Shown here: positions 51,608-60,178 of the stretch, piece after piece
How the letters are laid out: each line of letters opens with the position of its first letter
How positions within the stretch are numbered: the first letter of the stretch is position 1
Origin: UBA9926 sp913064795
GTDB taxonomy: Bacteria > Pseudomonadota > Gammaproteobacteria > Pseudomonadales > Azotimanducaceae
Reading direction: 5' to 3'
DNA: 64,000 nucleotides
Assembly: GCA_045560765.1 (NCBI GenBank)
Contig: JBJKZD010000007.1
Location: 1-64,000 of the forward strand
Notes under the pieces: generated by a model
Told to the model about the DNA's origin: nothing
What the model saw: the letters and a program-made list of their open reading frames with translations, nothing else
Databases searched by the model: none
Translations under genes and position numbers: made by a program

Positions 51608-53229
51608 ACGTAACTCGAAAAATTGAGGTTTACGATACGACTTTAAGGGATGGCAACCAAGGCGAAGGGGTCAATTTATCCCTAGCTGATAAAATCGCGC
51701 TCGCTAGGATGTTGGACGAGTTAGGCATTGATTTTGCTGAGGGTGGATGGCCAGGTTCCAATCCCAAGGACAATGACTTTTTCTTGGCCTGCCAAGACGC
51801 CGCCTTCGAGCACGTAAAAATATCGGCCTTCGGTTCGACGCATCGGTCCGATTGTCTTCCAGAGGACGATCATTTTCTTGGGATGCTGGTTGCGGCAAAA
51901 GCCGATTTAACCTGTATTTTCGGGAAGTCCTGGGACCTGCATGTCGATCAGGCTCTCAGAGTTCATCCTGAGCGAAATCTAGAGATGATCGAAGGTTCGG
52001 TCGCTTATCTTTTAGAAGCAACGGGTCGGCCGGTTTTTTATGATGCAGAACATTTTTTCGACGGCTTTAAGAGTGATCCAGGGTACGCGCTGGCGACCCT
52101 TGAGATGGCGCTTCAGGGTGGCGCGAGCCGGGTCATTCTCTGCGATACCAATGGTGGCGCGCTGCCGCATGAAATAGGCGCAGCGATTGATCGAGTGCTT
52201 GCGCACTTGCCTTCTATAGCGCTGGGAATTCACGTTCACAATGATGGCGGGCTGGCGATTGCGAACACGCTGCGCGCTGTGGAAGCTGGTGTTTGTCAGG
52301 TGCAAGGCACGATCAATGGTATCGGTGAACGATGCGGTAACGTGGATTTGACAGCGGTTATTGCGAATTTAGAACTGAAGTATGGGCATCAGTGCTTACC
52401 CCCAGGGAAGCTATCTGGCTTGACCAGTGCTGCAAAAAGCGTCTGGGAAACCCTCGCGATCGATGGGCCGACAGGACAGCCTTATGTCGGGCCTTCCGCC
52501 TTTGCGCACAAAGGTGGCGTTCATGTGTCTGCGGTGCAGCGAAACCCTGACACCTATGAACATGTTGCCCCTGAGACAACCGGCAATAGCCGAAAAATTT
52601 TGATCAGTGAGCTCTCTGGCGGATCGAATGTTCGTGCAAAGCTCGCCAATCGTTATCCTGAGCTTGAAGGCAAAGCGTCGTCCCAGGCAATTCTCGAAGA
52701 AATTCAGGACAAAGAGCATGCTGGATACTCGTTTGAAAGCGCTGACGGCAGTTTCGACTTGCTGGTGCGGCGACATCTGGGCCACTTTAAACCGTGTTTC
52801 GAACCGATTTACTACCGAATTTACTCTCCAGCCAATGAATCTGCTTCAGATCAAAATGATGTTTCGATTGCGGGTGCGATTGAAGCATCGGTGAAGGTTC
52901 GGATCGGTGATCAAGAGCTCTTGTGTGCTGCAGAGGGCAATGGGCCCGTGGACGCGCTGAATCAGGCCTTGCGCCAGACGCTCTCAGATTACTTCCCCGA
53001 GGTCGGAGACCTGCACCTCACGGATTACACTGTCCGTGTGATCAATTCGACCCAAGAGACCGCAGCGAAGGTTCGAGTGCAGCTGGAGCACTCGTTTCAG
53101 GGAGAATCATTTGGCACCATTGGTGTGAACGTCGATGTGATCAAGGCGAGTTGGAATGCTTTGATAGAAGCCTATCACTACGCCCTGATGCAGCACCGGG
53201 ATTTCGTGGGTGAAAACCCATCGCTTTGA
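51604..53229 (+). CDS. cimA: (R)-citramalate synthase CimA
   Basis: 541 residues. The HMGL-like TIM barrel begins VYDTTLRDGNQGEGVNLS (9-26), and GGWPGSNPKD (47-56), the metal-binding HVHNDGGLA and NGIGERCGN segments follow; the C-terminal 130 residues form a LeuA-type dimer regulatory domain. It joins pyruvate and acetyl-CoA to (R)-citramalate, the threonine-independent entry to isoleucine. Length and the GSNPKD loop distinguish it from LeuA. The ATG overlaps the leuD stop (ATGA). The C-terminal domain may bind isoleucine for feedback control, as known in the family. Confidence 0.92.
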   Translation: MNVTRKIEVYDTTLRDGNQGEGVNLSLADKIALARMLDELGIDFAEGGWPGSNPKDNDFFLACQDAAFEHVKISAFGSTHRSDCLPEDDHFLGMLVAAKADLTCIFGKSWDLHVDQALRVHPERNLEMIEGSVAYLLEATGRPVFYDAEHFFDGFKSDPGYALATLEMALQGGASRVILCDTNGGALPHEIGAAIDRVLAHLPSIALGIHVHNDGGLAIANTLRAVEAGVCQVQGTINGIGERCGNVDLTAVIANLELKYGHQCLPPGKLSGLTSAAKSVWETLAIDGPTGQPYVGPSAFAHKGGVHVSAVQRNPDTYEHVAPETTGNSRKILISELSGGSNVRAKLANRYPELEGKASSQAILEEIQDKEHAGYSFESADGSFDLLVRRHLGHFKPCFEPIYYRIYSPANESASDQNDVSIAGAIEASVKVRIGDQELLCAAEGNGPVDALNQALRQTLSDYFPEVGDLHLTDYTVRVINSTQETAAKVRVQLEHSFQGESFGTIGVNVDVIKASWNALIEAYHYALMQHRDFVGENPSL

Positions 53230-54271
53230 TAAGGACCGGGTTTCGCATGGTGTTGTATTCTCTATGACTTGGGAAAATCGTTGGCATCCCTTGCTCGAAC
53301 GGTGGGTCACGATTACTGGCCATCGCGGTTCAAGGCCGTGGCAGGGTGGTCAAGTTGAGGCACCGCTTCCGGCCGCATCCTTCGATCCTGCTTGCTATTT
53401 GTGTCCTGGGGGACAACGAATTTCGGGTCAGCGCAATCCAGAATACGATGAAATATTTGTCTTCGATAATGATCATCCGGCTTTTTCGGTCGATGCGCCG
53501 CCGCCTGAGCCTGCTGTGGGACTGTTTGAAAGTCAGCCTGCCGATGGGATTTGTCGAGTCATGTGCTACTCCCCCAATCACGGCCTCCGTTTAAGTCAGC
53601 TAGGGAACGATCAATTGCTGCAGGTGATCGAAGTCTGGCGGGATCAAACCTTTGAATTGATGACTGAGCAAGGTTTTGAGCAAGTTTTTATTTTCGAAAA
53701 CAACGGTGAGGTGGTGGGTGTCTCGAATCCACATCCACATTGTCAAATTTTTGCGACCTCGCTTCAGTTTAGTACCTTGACTCAAGAGCTACAGGCGACC
53801 GAGCGCTACCGCGCGAAAACTGAAGGAGACTTATTTGATGCCATGATCCGCTCAGAGCGCGAGGACGGTCGTCGGATCCTCTGTGAGAACTCGGATTGGC
53901 TAGGGTTTGTGCCTTACTTTGCAGAATTACCCTACGAAATTATGCTTTTACCAAAAGGGCGGCGTCGCCAGCTCTTTCAGATGCCCGATCAAGAACTCGA
54001 GTCGTTATCAGTCGCGCTTCGGCAGGTTCTAGTGATGTTGGATCATCTTTGGTCAGTTCCTCAGAGTTACATCCTGTCGATACGGCAAGCGCCGTTAGGG
54101 CTGCCTGAGGCGCATGACTACCGATGTTACCTGAAGTTACAGCCATTGCTGCGAGGGCCCGGCCTGCAAAAATATTTGGCTGGAATAGAGACCGGTGCGG
54201 GCCATTTTTTAAATGATGGCGTTCCCGAAATTAAAGCAGAGGAATTGAGGGCAGCAGGTCAAGGCCGTTGA
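53210..54271 (+). CDS. galT: Galactose-1-phosphate uridylyltransferase-like protein
   Basis: 353 residues, HIT superfamily. The zinc-site Cys62 and Cys65 in ACYLCPGG and the active-site NPHPHCQIF with nucleophile His177 match GalT; Gln179 follows as expected. ENRWHPLLERWVTITGHR near the start is also typical. It would swap UMP between UDP-glucose and galactose-1-phosphate. GTG 53210 overlaps the cimA end by 20 bp; ATG 53264 is a shorter alternative. Its place in the leuCD-cimA operon is unusual, as no galE, galK or galM is seen. Confidence 0.82.
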   Translation: MKTHRFDKDRVSHGVVFSMTWENRWHPLLERWVTITGHRGSRPWQGGQVEAPLPAASFDPACYLCPGGQRISGQRNPEYDEIFVFDNDHPAFSVDAPPPEPAVGLFESQPADGICRVMCYSPNHGLRLSQLGNDQLLQVIEVWRDQTFELMTEQGFEQVFIFENNGEVVGVSNPHPHCQIFATSLQFSTLTQELQATERYRAKTEGDLFDAMIRSEREDGRRILCENSDWLGFVPYFAELPYEIMLLPKGRRRQLFQMPDQELESLSVALRQVLVMLDHLWSVPQSYILSIRQAPLGLPEAHDYRCYLKLQPLLRGPGLQKYLAGIETGAGHFLNDGVPEIKAEELRAAGQGR

Positions 54272-54462
54272 AAAATACACCCTTGAGACGCTATCTTGGA
54301 CAGAGATGAAACTTGGGTGCCTTTAAGAGAGGCGCACTAAAGGGATTAGGGAAGCGTTATCTATCCTCAATCAGAAATTAGAAATGGCTCAATGTCGTTG
54401 GCGCAAACGGGCCGGCGACGTCCGCAACATTGACATACGAAATACTAGAGAAGGAGAAAACG

Positions 54463-55470
54463 ATGAAGGTTGATACGCATTTGACACAAAACTGGAGAAA
54501 AATTCCTGATGCGGTTAAAGCCGCTGAGGCGGATGGTTTCGATGGCGTGGGAACGGCTGAAATGAACCACGACCCGTTCTTCCCCTTGCTGCTGGCAGCC
54601 GAGCATAGCGAGGCGATAGAAATAAGAACAGGCATCGCAGTCGCCTTCGCGCGATCTCCGATGACCCTTGCCAATCAGGCGCATGACCTCAATGCGTATT
54701 CAAAAGGTCGTTTTACTTTGGGCCTAGGTTCGCAGATACGCCCTCACATCACGAAGCGATTCTCCATGCCCTGGGGCGCACCTGCTGGACAAATGCGAGA
54801 GCTCATCCAGGCAATGCGCGCTATCTGGGCGAATTGGTACGAGGGTGAACCGCTCCGGTTTGAGGGTAAATATTACAACCACACTTTGATGACGCCAGCG
54901 TTCACACCTGAGGATACCGAGTTTGGTGCGCCCAAGGTTGTTTTGGCAGCCGTCGGTCCCATCATGACAGAGGTGGCCGGAGAAGTTGCCGATGGCTTGA
55001 TTATTCATCCCTTTAGTAACGAAAAATATATTCGAGAAGTCACCTTGCCAGCGATCGATCGGGGTCTCGCCAAATCCGGCCGGAATCGTTCGGATTTTGA
55101 AATCACGTATACCCCTTTTGTGATTTCTGGCAAGGATGAAGCGACTTTCGAAGCCGAGAAGGCCGCTGCCAAAAGCCGCATTTCTTTTTATGGGTCAACG
55201 CCTGCTTATAAACAGGTCTTGGGCGTTCATGGATGGGGTGATTTGCAGATCGAACTCAATGGGCTGTCAAAACAGGGACAGTGGGGCGAAATGGCGAACT
55301 TGGTCACCGACGAGATGCTCAACACAATGGGCGTGATGGCTGAGCCATCTGACATCGTGCCGGAGATACAATCCCGTTACGGAGACTTTACTGACCGAAC
55401 CAGTGGCTCCTTTGGTTTTGTTGAGCGGGAAGCCCGTAATGCTATGGTGGCGGCGCTTCGTGCAGGGTGA
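54463..55470 (+). CDS. LLM-class flavin-dependent oxidoreductase
   Basis: 335 residues. Luciferase-like fold of a different branch from the other two in this window: TAEMNHDPF (31-39) and FTLGLGSQIRPHI (84-96) match the group called MSMEG_2256-like F420-dependent. AAGGAG lies 8 nt before ATG 54463. The 3' end overlaps the mtnA-like gene by about 11 bp, so the two are coupled. In view of mtnA, it might oxidise a methylthio compound, as the dimethylsulfide monooxygenase branch of LLM enzymes does, but this is only inference. Confidence 0.85.
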   Translation: MKVDTHLTQNWRKIPDAVKAAEADGFDGVGTAEMNHDPFFPLLLAAEHSEAIEIRTGIAVAFARSPMTLANQAHDLNAYSKGRFTLGLGSQIRPHITKRFSMPWGAPAGQMRELIQAMRAIWANWYEGEPLRFEGKYYNHTLMTPAFTPEDTEFGAPKVVLAAVGPIMTEVAGEVADGLIIHPFSNEKYIREVTLPAIDRGLAKSGRNRSDFEITYTPFVISGKDEATFEAEKAAAKSRISFYGSTPAYKQVLGVHGWGDLQIELNGLSKQGQWGEMANLVTDEMLNTMGVMAEPSDIVPEIQSRYGDFTDRTSGSFGFVEREARNAMVAALRAG

Positions 55471-56527
55471 TGATTCAAAAACCGTGCCGAAGAGTCTGAT
55501 TTCGGTCTCGGAGGCTTGCCTTAAAATATTGGATCAAAGGGCGCTTCCAGGGGCGGTGCAATATATCGATTGCGTCAATGTGGACGAGGTGATTGAAGCG
55601 ATTGGTTGTCTTGCTGTGCGGGGCGCCCCCGCTATTGGACTATCTGCTGCGTTTGGATTGATCCTTGATCTTGATGGTCAGCCCGAAAATGCGGATAAAA
55701 TTTTGCTTGAGTTGCAGGCCCGGGGTGATCGATTGATTGCCTCACGCCCAACGGCGGTCAATTTAGCGTGGGCGGTGGAGCAAATGCTTCACTATGCTCG
55801 ATCATCTGCGTGCCAACTCGGTGGGCCAGGATGGCGTCAAAGATTGTACGCCCAGGCGCAGTCGCTCTTTGAAGCCGATCGCGAGGCATGTCGGAAAATT
55901 GGCGAGGCGGGGGTTGCCTTGTTGGAGGGACGGAAAAACATTCTGACCCATTGCAACGCGGGTGCTTTGGCGGTTTCGGAGTATGGCACCGCCTTGGCGC
56001 CTATCTATGTTGCTAAGGCGCGTGGTCAATCGATTAATGTTTGGGTTGATGAAACCCGGCCGTTGCTGCAAGGGGCGCGATTGACTGCTTTTGAACTCAT
56101 GGCCCATGACGTGTCCTGCCAACTGATCACCGACAATATGGCGGCTCACGTAATGGCCTCTGGGCAGGTCGATCTGGTGTTGGTCGGAGCGGACCGGGTG
56201 GCGGCTAATGGGGATGCTGCCAACAAAATTGGCACTCTGGGATTAGCGGTACTTGCCCACCATTATGGCATTCCCTTTGTTGTCGCTTGCCCCTGGTCAA
56301 CGATTGATCTTGAGACACGGTCAGGCTCAGACATTGTGATTGAGGAAAGAGATAGCAATGAAGTGTGTAGCTTTCAGGGCGTTCGTTCTGCACCAGATGG
56401 CATGAATGCCTTTAACCCAGCATTTGATGTGACCCCTGCAGATCTCATTACCGCGCTCGTCACTGAGCGCGGAGTTCTTCGTGCCCCGTTCTCTGTCGAG
56501 CTCAAAGCGGCCCTTGCCGCGGGATAA
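55460..56527 (+). CDS. mtnA: 5-methylthioribose-1-phosphate isomerase MtnA
   Basis: 355 residues of the eIF2B-related MtnA family. VRGAPAIGLSAAFGL, the catalytic Cys in LTHCNAGALAVSEYGTA and Asp in VLVGADRVAANGDAANKIGT are all present. It turns methylthioribose-1-phosphate into the ribulose form in methionine salvage or the DHAP shunt. The start is uncertain: GTG 55460 overlaps the LLM gene; ATG 55439 or GTG 55493 are alternatives. A class II aldolase follows after 3 bp, giving the next step of either pathway. Confidence 0.88.
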   Translation: MQGDDSKTVPKSLISVSEACLKILDQRALPGAVQYIDCVNVDEVIEAIGCLAVRGAPAIGLSAAFGLILDLDGQPENADKILLELQARGDRLIASRPTAVNLAWAVEQMLHYARSSACQLGGPGWRQRLYAQAQSLFEADREACRKIGEAGVALLEGRKNILTHCNAGALAVSEYGTALAPIYVAKARGQSINVWVDETRPLLQGARLTAFELMAHDVSCQLITDNMAAHVMASGQVDLVLVGADRVAANGDAANKIGTLGLAVLAHHYGIPFVVACPWSTIDLETRSGSDIVIEERDSNEVCSFQGVRSAPDGMNAFNPAFDVTPADLITALVTERGVLRAPFSVELKAALAAG

Positions 56528-56530
56528 GTT

Positions 56531-57145
56531 GTGGCAGAACAAGAAGGTGTCATAAAGTTCAGTCTTAATTTCACTCCGAGTGAGCAATCTCGCCAGATCG
56601 ATATCGAGCTTCACGCCTGGAGAGCGCTGCTGCACGGATACGATTTAATTGGTCAAGTGCCCCACCGATATGAGGGCTTCGGCTTTGGCAATTTGAGCCA
56701 GCGAGAAGCGATTGGGTTTAGTATTACTGCAACCCAGACCGGTGGGCGTCAGAGCCTTTCTGATACCGATTATGCCTGGGTGACAGCCTGGTCGCTTGAA
56801 AAAAACGCGTTATCGGCAACGGGTCTTACGCCGCCTTCTTCTGAATCCCTGACCCACGCTGCGATTTATGAAGCCCAGCCCGAGGTTCGGTTCGTGTTCC
56901 ATGTTCATAGTCCAAATCTTTGGACAGAAAGAGCAATTCTTGAGCTCCCAGAGACCGGGGCAGAAATTCCTTATGGTACGGTTGAAATGGCCCATGCGCT
57001 GAAAGCTTTAGCGGCAAATCAAGGCGTCGAAGGTATCGCAGCGATGGCGGGACACGAAGATGGAATTGTCTCTTGGTCAAAATCTGCGGTTGGTGCGGGT
57101 CTGCTTTTGATGAATGGACTCCAGCGACTCTCCACCCTAAGATGA
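56531..57145 (+). CDS. Class II aldolase/adducin family protein (MtnB or DHAP-shunt aldolase candidate)
   Basis: 204 residues. GFGNLSQRE (51-59), Glu105 in PPSSESLTH, His124 and His126 in FHVHSPNLW and His175 in AGHEDG are the Zn and catalytic positions of class II aldolases and of MtnB dehydratases. It follows mtnA by 3 bp (GTG 56531), so methylthioribulose-1-phosphate is the likely substrate: dehydrated in methionine salvage, or split to DHAP and methylthioacetaldehyde in the DHAP shunt. The sequence alone does not decide between them. No mtnC, mtnD, mtnK or mtnP is visible in the window. Confidence 0.82.
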   Translation: MAEQEGVIKFSLNFTPSEQSRQIDIELHAWRALLHGYDLIGQVPHRYEGFGFGNLSQREAIGFSITATQTGGRQSLSDTDYAWVTAWSLEKNALSATGLTPPSSESLTHAAIYEAQPEVRFVFHVHSPNLWTERAILELPETGAEIPYGTVEMAHALKALAANQGVEGIAAMAGHEDGIVSWSKSAVGAGLLLMNGLQRLSTLR

Positions 57146-57228
57146 TGGAGGTTTTGTGGAAATTTCGATCTGGGCTTTTTTTTTTCACGGTTTAGTTCAA
57201 CAATCAGGCGAGAACCAATGGGGGATGC

Positions 57229-58074
57229 ATGTTAGAGAATAAACCACTATTAATCGGGTTGGCTGTGGGTCTGCTCGTCATTGTCGTTGGCGGGTTTGCC
57301 TTTTTTGGGTCGAAAGATTCAGCGCCGGTTGAGCCCCCCCGAACGGTTTCGCTGCCGATACCCGAACCCGAACCCACACCTCCGCCACCCGAGCCCGAAC
57401 CTGAGCCAGAACCTTTGCCTGAGCCCGAGCCAGAACCCGAGCCGGATCCCGTTCCTGAAGAACCCGCTTTTGTATTGCCGTTGTTGGGAGGCAGTGATGG
57501 CTTGATCCGTGATGGTCTTATGAGTCTTAGCCGGCACGAAGGAATGAATCAGTGGGTTGCTGTGAATGATTTGATTCGAAAATTCGTCGGTTTTACCAAT
57601 GGTGTATCTGAAGGAAGGGTCGTGCGAGAGCCGGTGCGAGTGCTGGCGCCTCAAGGTGCTTTCCCAGTCATTTCAGTCAATGAACGCGTTTCGCTGCTCG
57701 ATCCTAAAGGTTACGAGCGCTATGATCGCTTCGTTTCGATTTTTGAGTCACTCGACAGCGATGGCGTTGCAGCGTTCTATGTCCTCGTCCTGCCACTGCT
57801 GAACCAAGCTTACAACGAGTTGGGTTTGCCCAACGGAACCATCACGGACACCTTGTTCAAGGCGATTGGCCGATTGCTGGAGGTACCAACGATTACCCGG
57901 GATATACGACTGGTTCAGCCCGTCGTTATGTACGAATTTGAAGACCCGGCGCTTGAACGTCTCAGTCCTGCTCAAAAGCAAATGCTGCGAATGGGCCCTA
58001 ACAACACGCGAAGATTACAGTCTAAGTTGTCGGAGATTTCCCGAGCGCTGCGTGCTGCTTTAGAAAGCGACTAA
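57229..58074 (+). CDS. DUF3014 protein with Pro/Glu-rich linker
   Basis: 281 residues. An N-terminal membrane helix (about 6-27, LLIGLAVGLLVIVVGGFAFF) is followed by a low-complexity linker (34-78) built of EP and PEPEPEP runs, then a globular DUF3014 domain (84-278). The layout suggests an inner-membrane anchor with the domain held in the periplasm across the cell wall. GGGGGA precedes ATG 57229. Family function unknown. It is 6 bp upstream of a CoA-transferase homologue, an odd neighbour. Confidence 0.85.
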   Translation: MLENKPLLIGLAVGLLVIVVGGFAFFGSKDSAPVEPPRTVSLPIPEPEPTPPPPEPEPEPEPLPEPEPEPEPDPVPEEPAFVLPLLGGSDGLIRDGLMSLSRHEGMNQWVAVNDLIRKFVGFTNGVSEGRVVREPVRVLAPQGAFPVISVNERVSLLDPKGYERYDRFVSIFESLDSDGVAAFYVLVLPLLNQAYNELGLPNGTITDTLFKAIGRLLEVPTITRDIRLVQPVVMYEFEDPALERLSPAQKQMLRMGPNNTRRLQSKLSEISRALRAALESD

Positions 58075-58080
58075 CCGTCA

Positions 58081-59259
58081 ATGCGACCACTTTCGGACTT
58101 GGTGGTGCTCGACTTAACCATCGCTCGGGCCGGCCCAGTGGCTGTGAGGTTACTTGCAGACTGGGGGGCAGATGTCCTGCGGATCGAACCACCTCAGCAG
58201 GCTGGCGCTCAAGATGTCACCGGGAATCGCCAAGGTTCAGATGCTCAGAACTTACACCGTAACAAACGTGGGGTCTCACTCGATCTTAAGTCAGAGCAAG
58301 GCTATCGGCTTTTTATAAAATTGGTCGAACAAGCGGATATTTTGGTCGAAAATTTCCGAGTCGATGTTAAACACCGGCTCAAAATCGATTTCGAGACGCT
58401 TCGGCTGATTAATCCGAGGCTCATCTATGCAAGCATCAGCGGATTTGGTCAGAGTGGACCTTATCAAAATCGTCCGGGTGTTGATCAGATCGTTCAAGGT
58501 AGTAGCGGCTTAATGAGCCTGACGGGCAGAGCAGAGGATGAACCCATGCGTGTCGGTATTGCCATCAGTGATACCTCCGCGGGAATGTTTCTAGGACAGG
58601 GTATACTCCTGGCGGTGTTGGAACGTTATCGAACTGGAGTCGGTCAGTGGGTTCACACCAGTCTTCTTGAATCGATGTTGAGTAAGCTCGATTTTCAGGC
58701 TGCGCGTTATACGATGACAGGGGAAGTGCCGGGCCGTGCGGGTAATCACCATCCCACATTCGCACCCATGGGGGTCTTCGAAGCCGCCGATGGTTGGGTC
58801 AATATTGCAGCAAGCACCGGCAAGATGTTTCGCGCTTTTTGTGGTGCGCTTGGGCTCGATGATTTGCTGTTAGATGCCCGTTATAAATCGAGCGCCTTGC
58901 GGCTTGAACATCGCGATGATTTAAACCACAGCATTAACAATCGAACGCGATTGCTCAGTACTGAGGTGCTTGTTGATCGGTTGAATAAAGTGGGTTGCCC
59001 TTGCGGGCCGATATACACGGTTGACCAGGCATTCCAAGATCAACAAGCACGCCATCTTGCGATGGTCCAATGCGCTGAACACTCAGAGCTTGGGTCGCTG
59101 AGATTGATTAGAAGCCCGATTAATCTTTCCGAGCATCCCGTCGGCGAGTTCTTCGATCGTGCTGCGCCTGAAAATGGCGAGCACAATCATGAGGTTTATC
59201 AAAATCTGGGATTGAGCCTCGCGGATATCGAGGCGCTTGAGCAGGCTGGGGTCATCTAA
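58081..59259 (+). CDS. CaiB/BaiF CoA-transferase-like protein with His at catalytic Asp position
   Basis: 392 residues. The family III fold is clear from LVVLDLTIARAGPVAVRLLADWGADVLRIE (within 7-36), NLHRNKRGVSLDL (57-69), and ASISGFGQSGPY (117-128). Where CoA-transferases carry the covalent Asp, here the text is GQWVHTSLLES, so His192 replaces it. A subgroup with His or Gln at this site exists and may have lost or changed the activity. It starts 6 bp after the DUF3014 gene, and a crotonase follows after about 120 bp. Substrate and even activity are uncertain. Confidence 0.82.
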   Translation: MRPLSDLVVLDLTIARAGPVAVRLLADWGADVLRIEPPQQAGAQDVTGNRQGSDAQNLHRNKRGVSLDLKSEQGYRLFIKLVEQADILVENFRVDVKHRLKIDFETLRLINPRLIYASISGFGQSGPYQNRPGVDQIVQGSSGLMSLTGRAEDEPMRVGIAISDTSAGMFLGQGILLAVLERYRTGVGQWVHTSLLESMLSKLDFQAARYTMTGEVPGRAGNHHPTFAPMGVFEAADGWVNIAASTGKMFRAFCGALGLDDLLLDARYKSSALRLEHRDDLNHSINNRTRLLSTEVLVDRLNKVGCPCGPIYTVDQAFQDQQARHLAMVQCAEHSELGSLRLIRSPINLSEHPVGEFFDRAAPENGEHNHEVYQNLGLSLADIEALEQAGVI

Positions 59260-59380
59260 AACCTGTTTGCTTCGATTTGAAGTCTGGCAATTTTCCATCT
59301 AGGAATCGCATTGAAGCGCCCGACTCAGGCGGCACGAGATGACGGCAGCATTAAAATAAAAGCGGATGACAGGAGTGACT

Positions 59381-60175
59381 ATGAAGTTAAAGACAGCGAA
59401 GATGCTGGCAAGCGTCGAGGAAGGCATCGGCTGGATCACGTTTAATCAACCGGAAAAGCGCAATGCCATTTCACTGTCGATGTGGGAGGCCCTTGGTACG
59501 ATTCTAGAAAGTTTTAACAATGATCCTGCAGTCCGCGTCGTTGTGATGAAAGGTGCCGGTGGAAAGGCTTTCGTTTCTGGTGCTGATATCTCTGAATTTG
59601 AAGCGAAACGCAGTAACGCTCGACAGCGGGCGGAATATGGTGAAGTCGCTGCGGCGGCAAATCGAGGGTTGGCAACCATTAACAAGCCGTTAATTGCGAT
59701 GATTCAGGGTTACTGTATCGGTGGAGGGTTGGCCACAGCGCTGAATGCAGACGTGCGATTTGCGACGCCGGAGTCCACATTCGGCATTCCAGCGGCTCGC
59801 CTTGGTCTAGGCTATGAAATGTCTGGGCTGCGGGCACTTCTAGCGCTTGTGGGGCCTGCTCATGCAAGAGATATCATGATTTCAGCTCGATACTTCAAAG
59901 CTGAGGAAGCCCGGCAGATGGGTTTGATCAACTTTGTGGTTGAGTCTGAGCAATTAGAATCTGAGGTGACGGGTTATGCCCAAACTATCGCTGGCAATGC
60001 GCCTATGACGATTCGCGCCGCTCGAAGGACTTTGCGAGAACTGCAAAAGCCTGAGCATCAGCAGGATCCCGTTGAGATTCAACGTCTTATTGATCAATGT
60101 TTTGATAGTCAGGATTACCAAGAGGGTCGTCTTGCGTTTCGTGAGAAACGGCCCCCATTTTTTGAAGATCGATAA
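59381..60175 (+). CDS. Enoyl-CoA hydratase/isomerase family protein
   Basis: 264 residues. Oxyanion segments GKAFVSGADISEF and IQGYCIGGGLATALNADVRF are intact. At the sites of the two catalytic Glu of crotonase the sequence reads FGIPAARLGLGYEMSG, with no Glu at the first position, so it may be an isomerase, decarboxylase or carnitinyl-CoA-type member rather than a plain hydratase. I start at ATG 59381, where GGAG lies 6 nt upstream; an earlier ATG 59366 has no spacing. Convergent with the type I secretion genes. Confidence 0.83.
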   Translation: MKLKTAKMLASVEEGIGWITFNQPEKRNAISLSMWEALGTILESFNNDPAVRVVVMKGAGGKAFVSGADISEFEAKRSNARQRAEYGEVAAAANRGLATINKPLIAMIQGYCIGGGLATALNADVRFATPESTFGIPAARLGLGYEMSGLRALLALVGPAHARDIMISARYFKAEEARQMGLINFVVESEQLESEVTGYAQTIAGNAPMTIRAARRTLRELQKPEHQQDPVEIQRLIDQCFDSQDYQEGRLAFREKRPPFFEDR

Positions 60176-60178
60176 AGG

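Noticed and set aside
53210..53263. Longer GalT N-terminus as certain
   Set aside because: GTG 53210 gives 18 extra residues with weak family likeness; kept as the reported start only because it couples to cimA, and ATG 53264 is equally possible.
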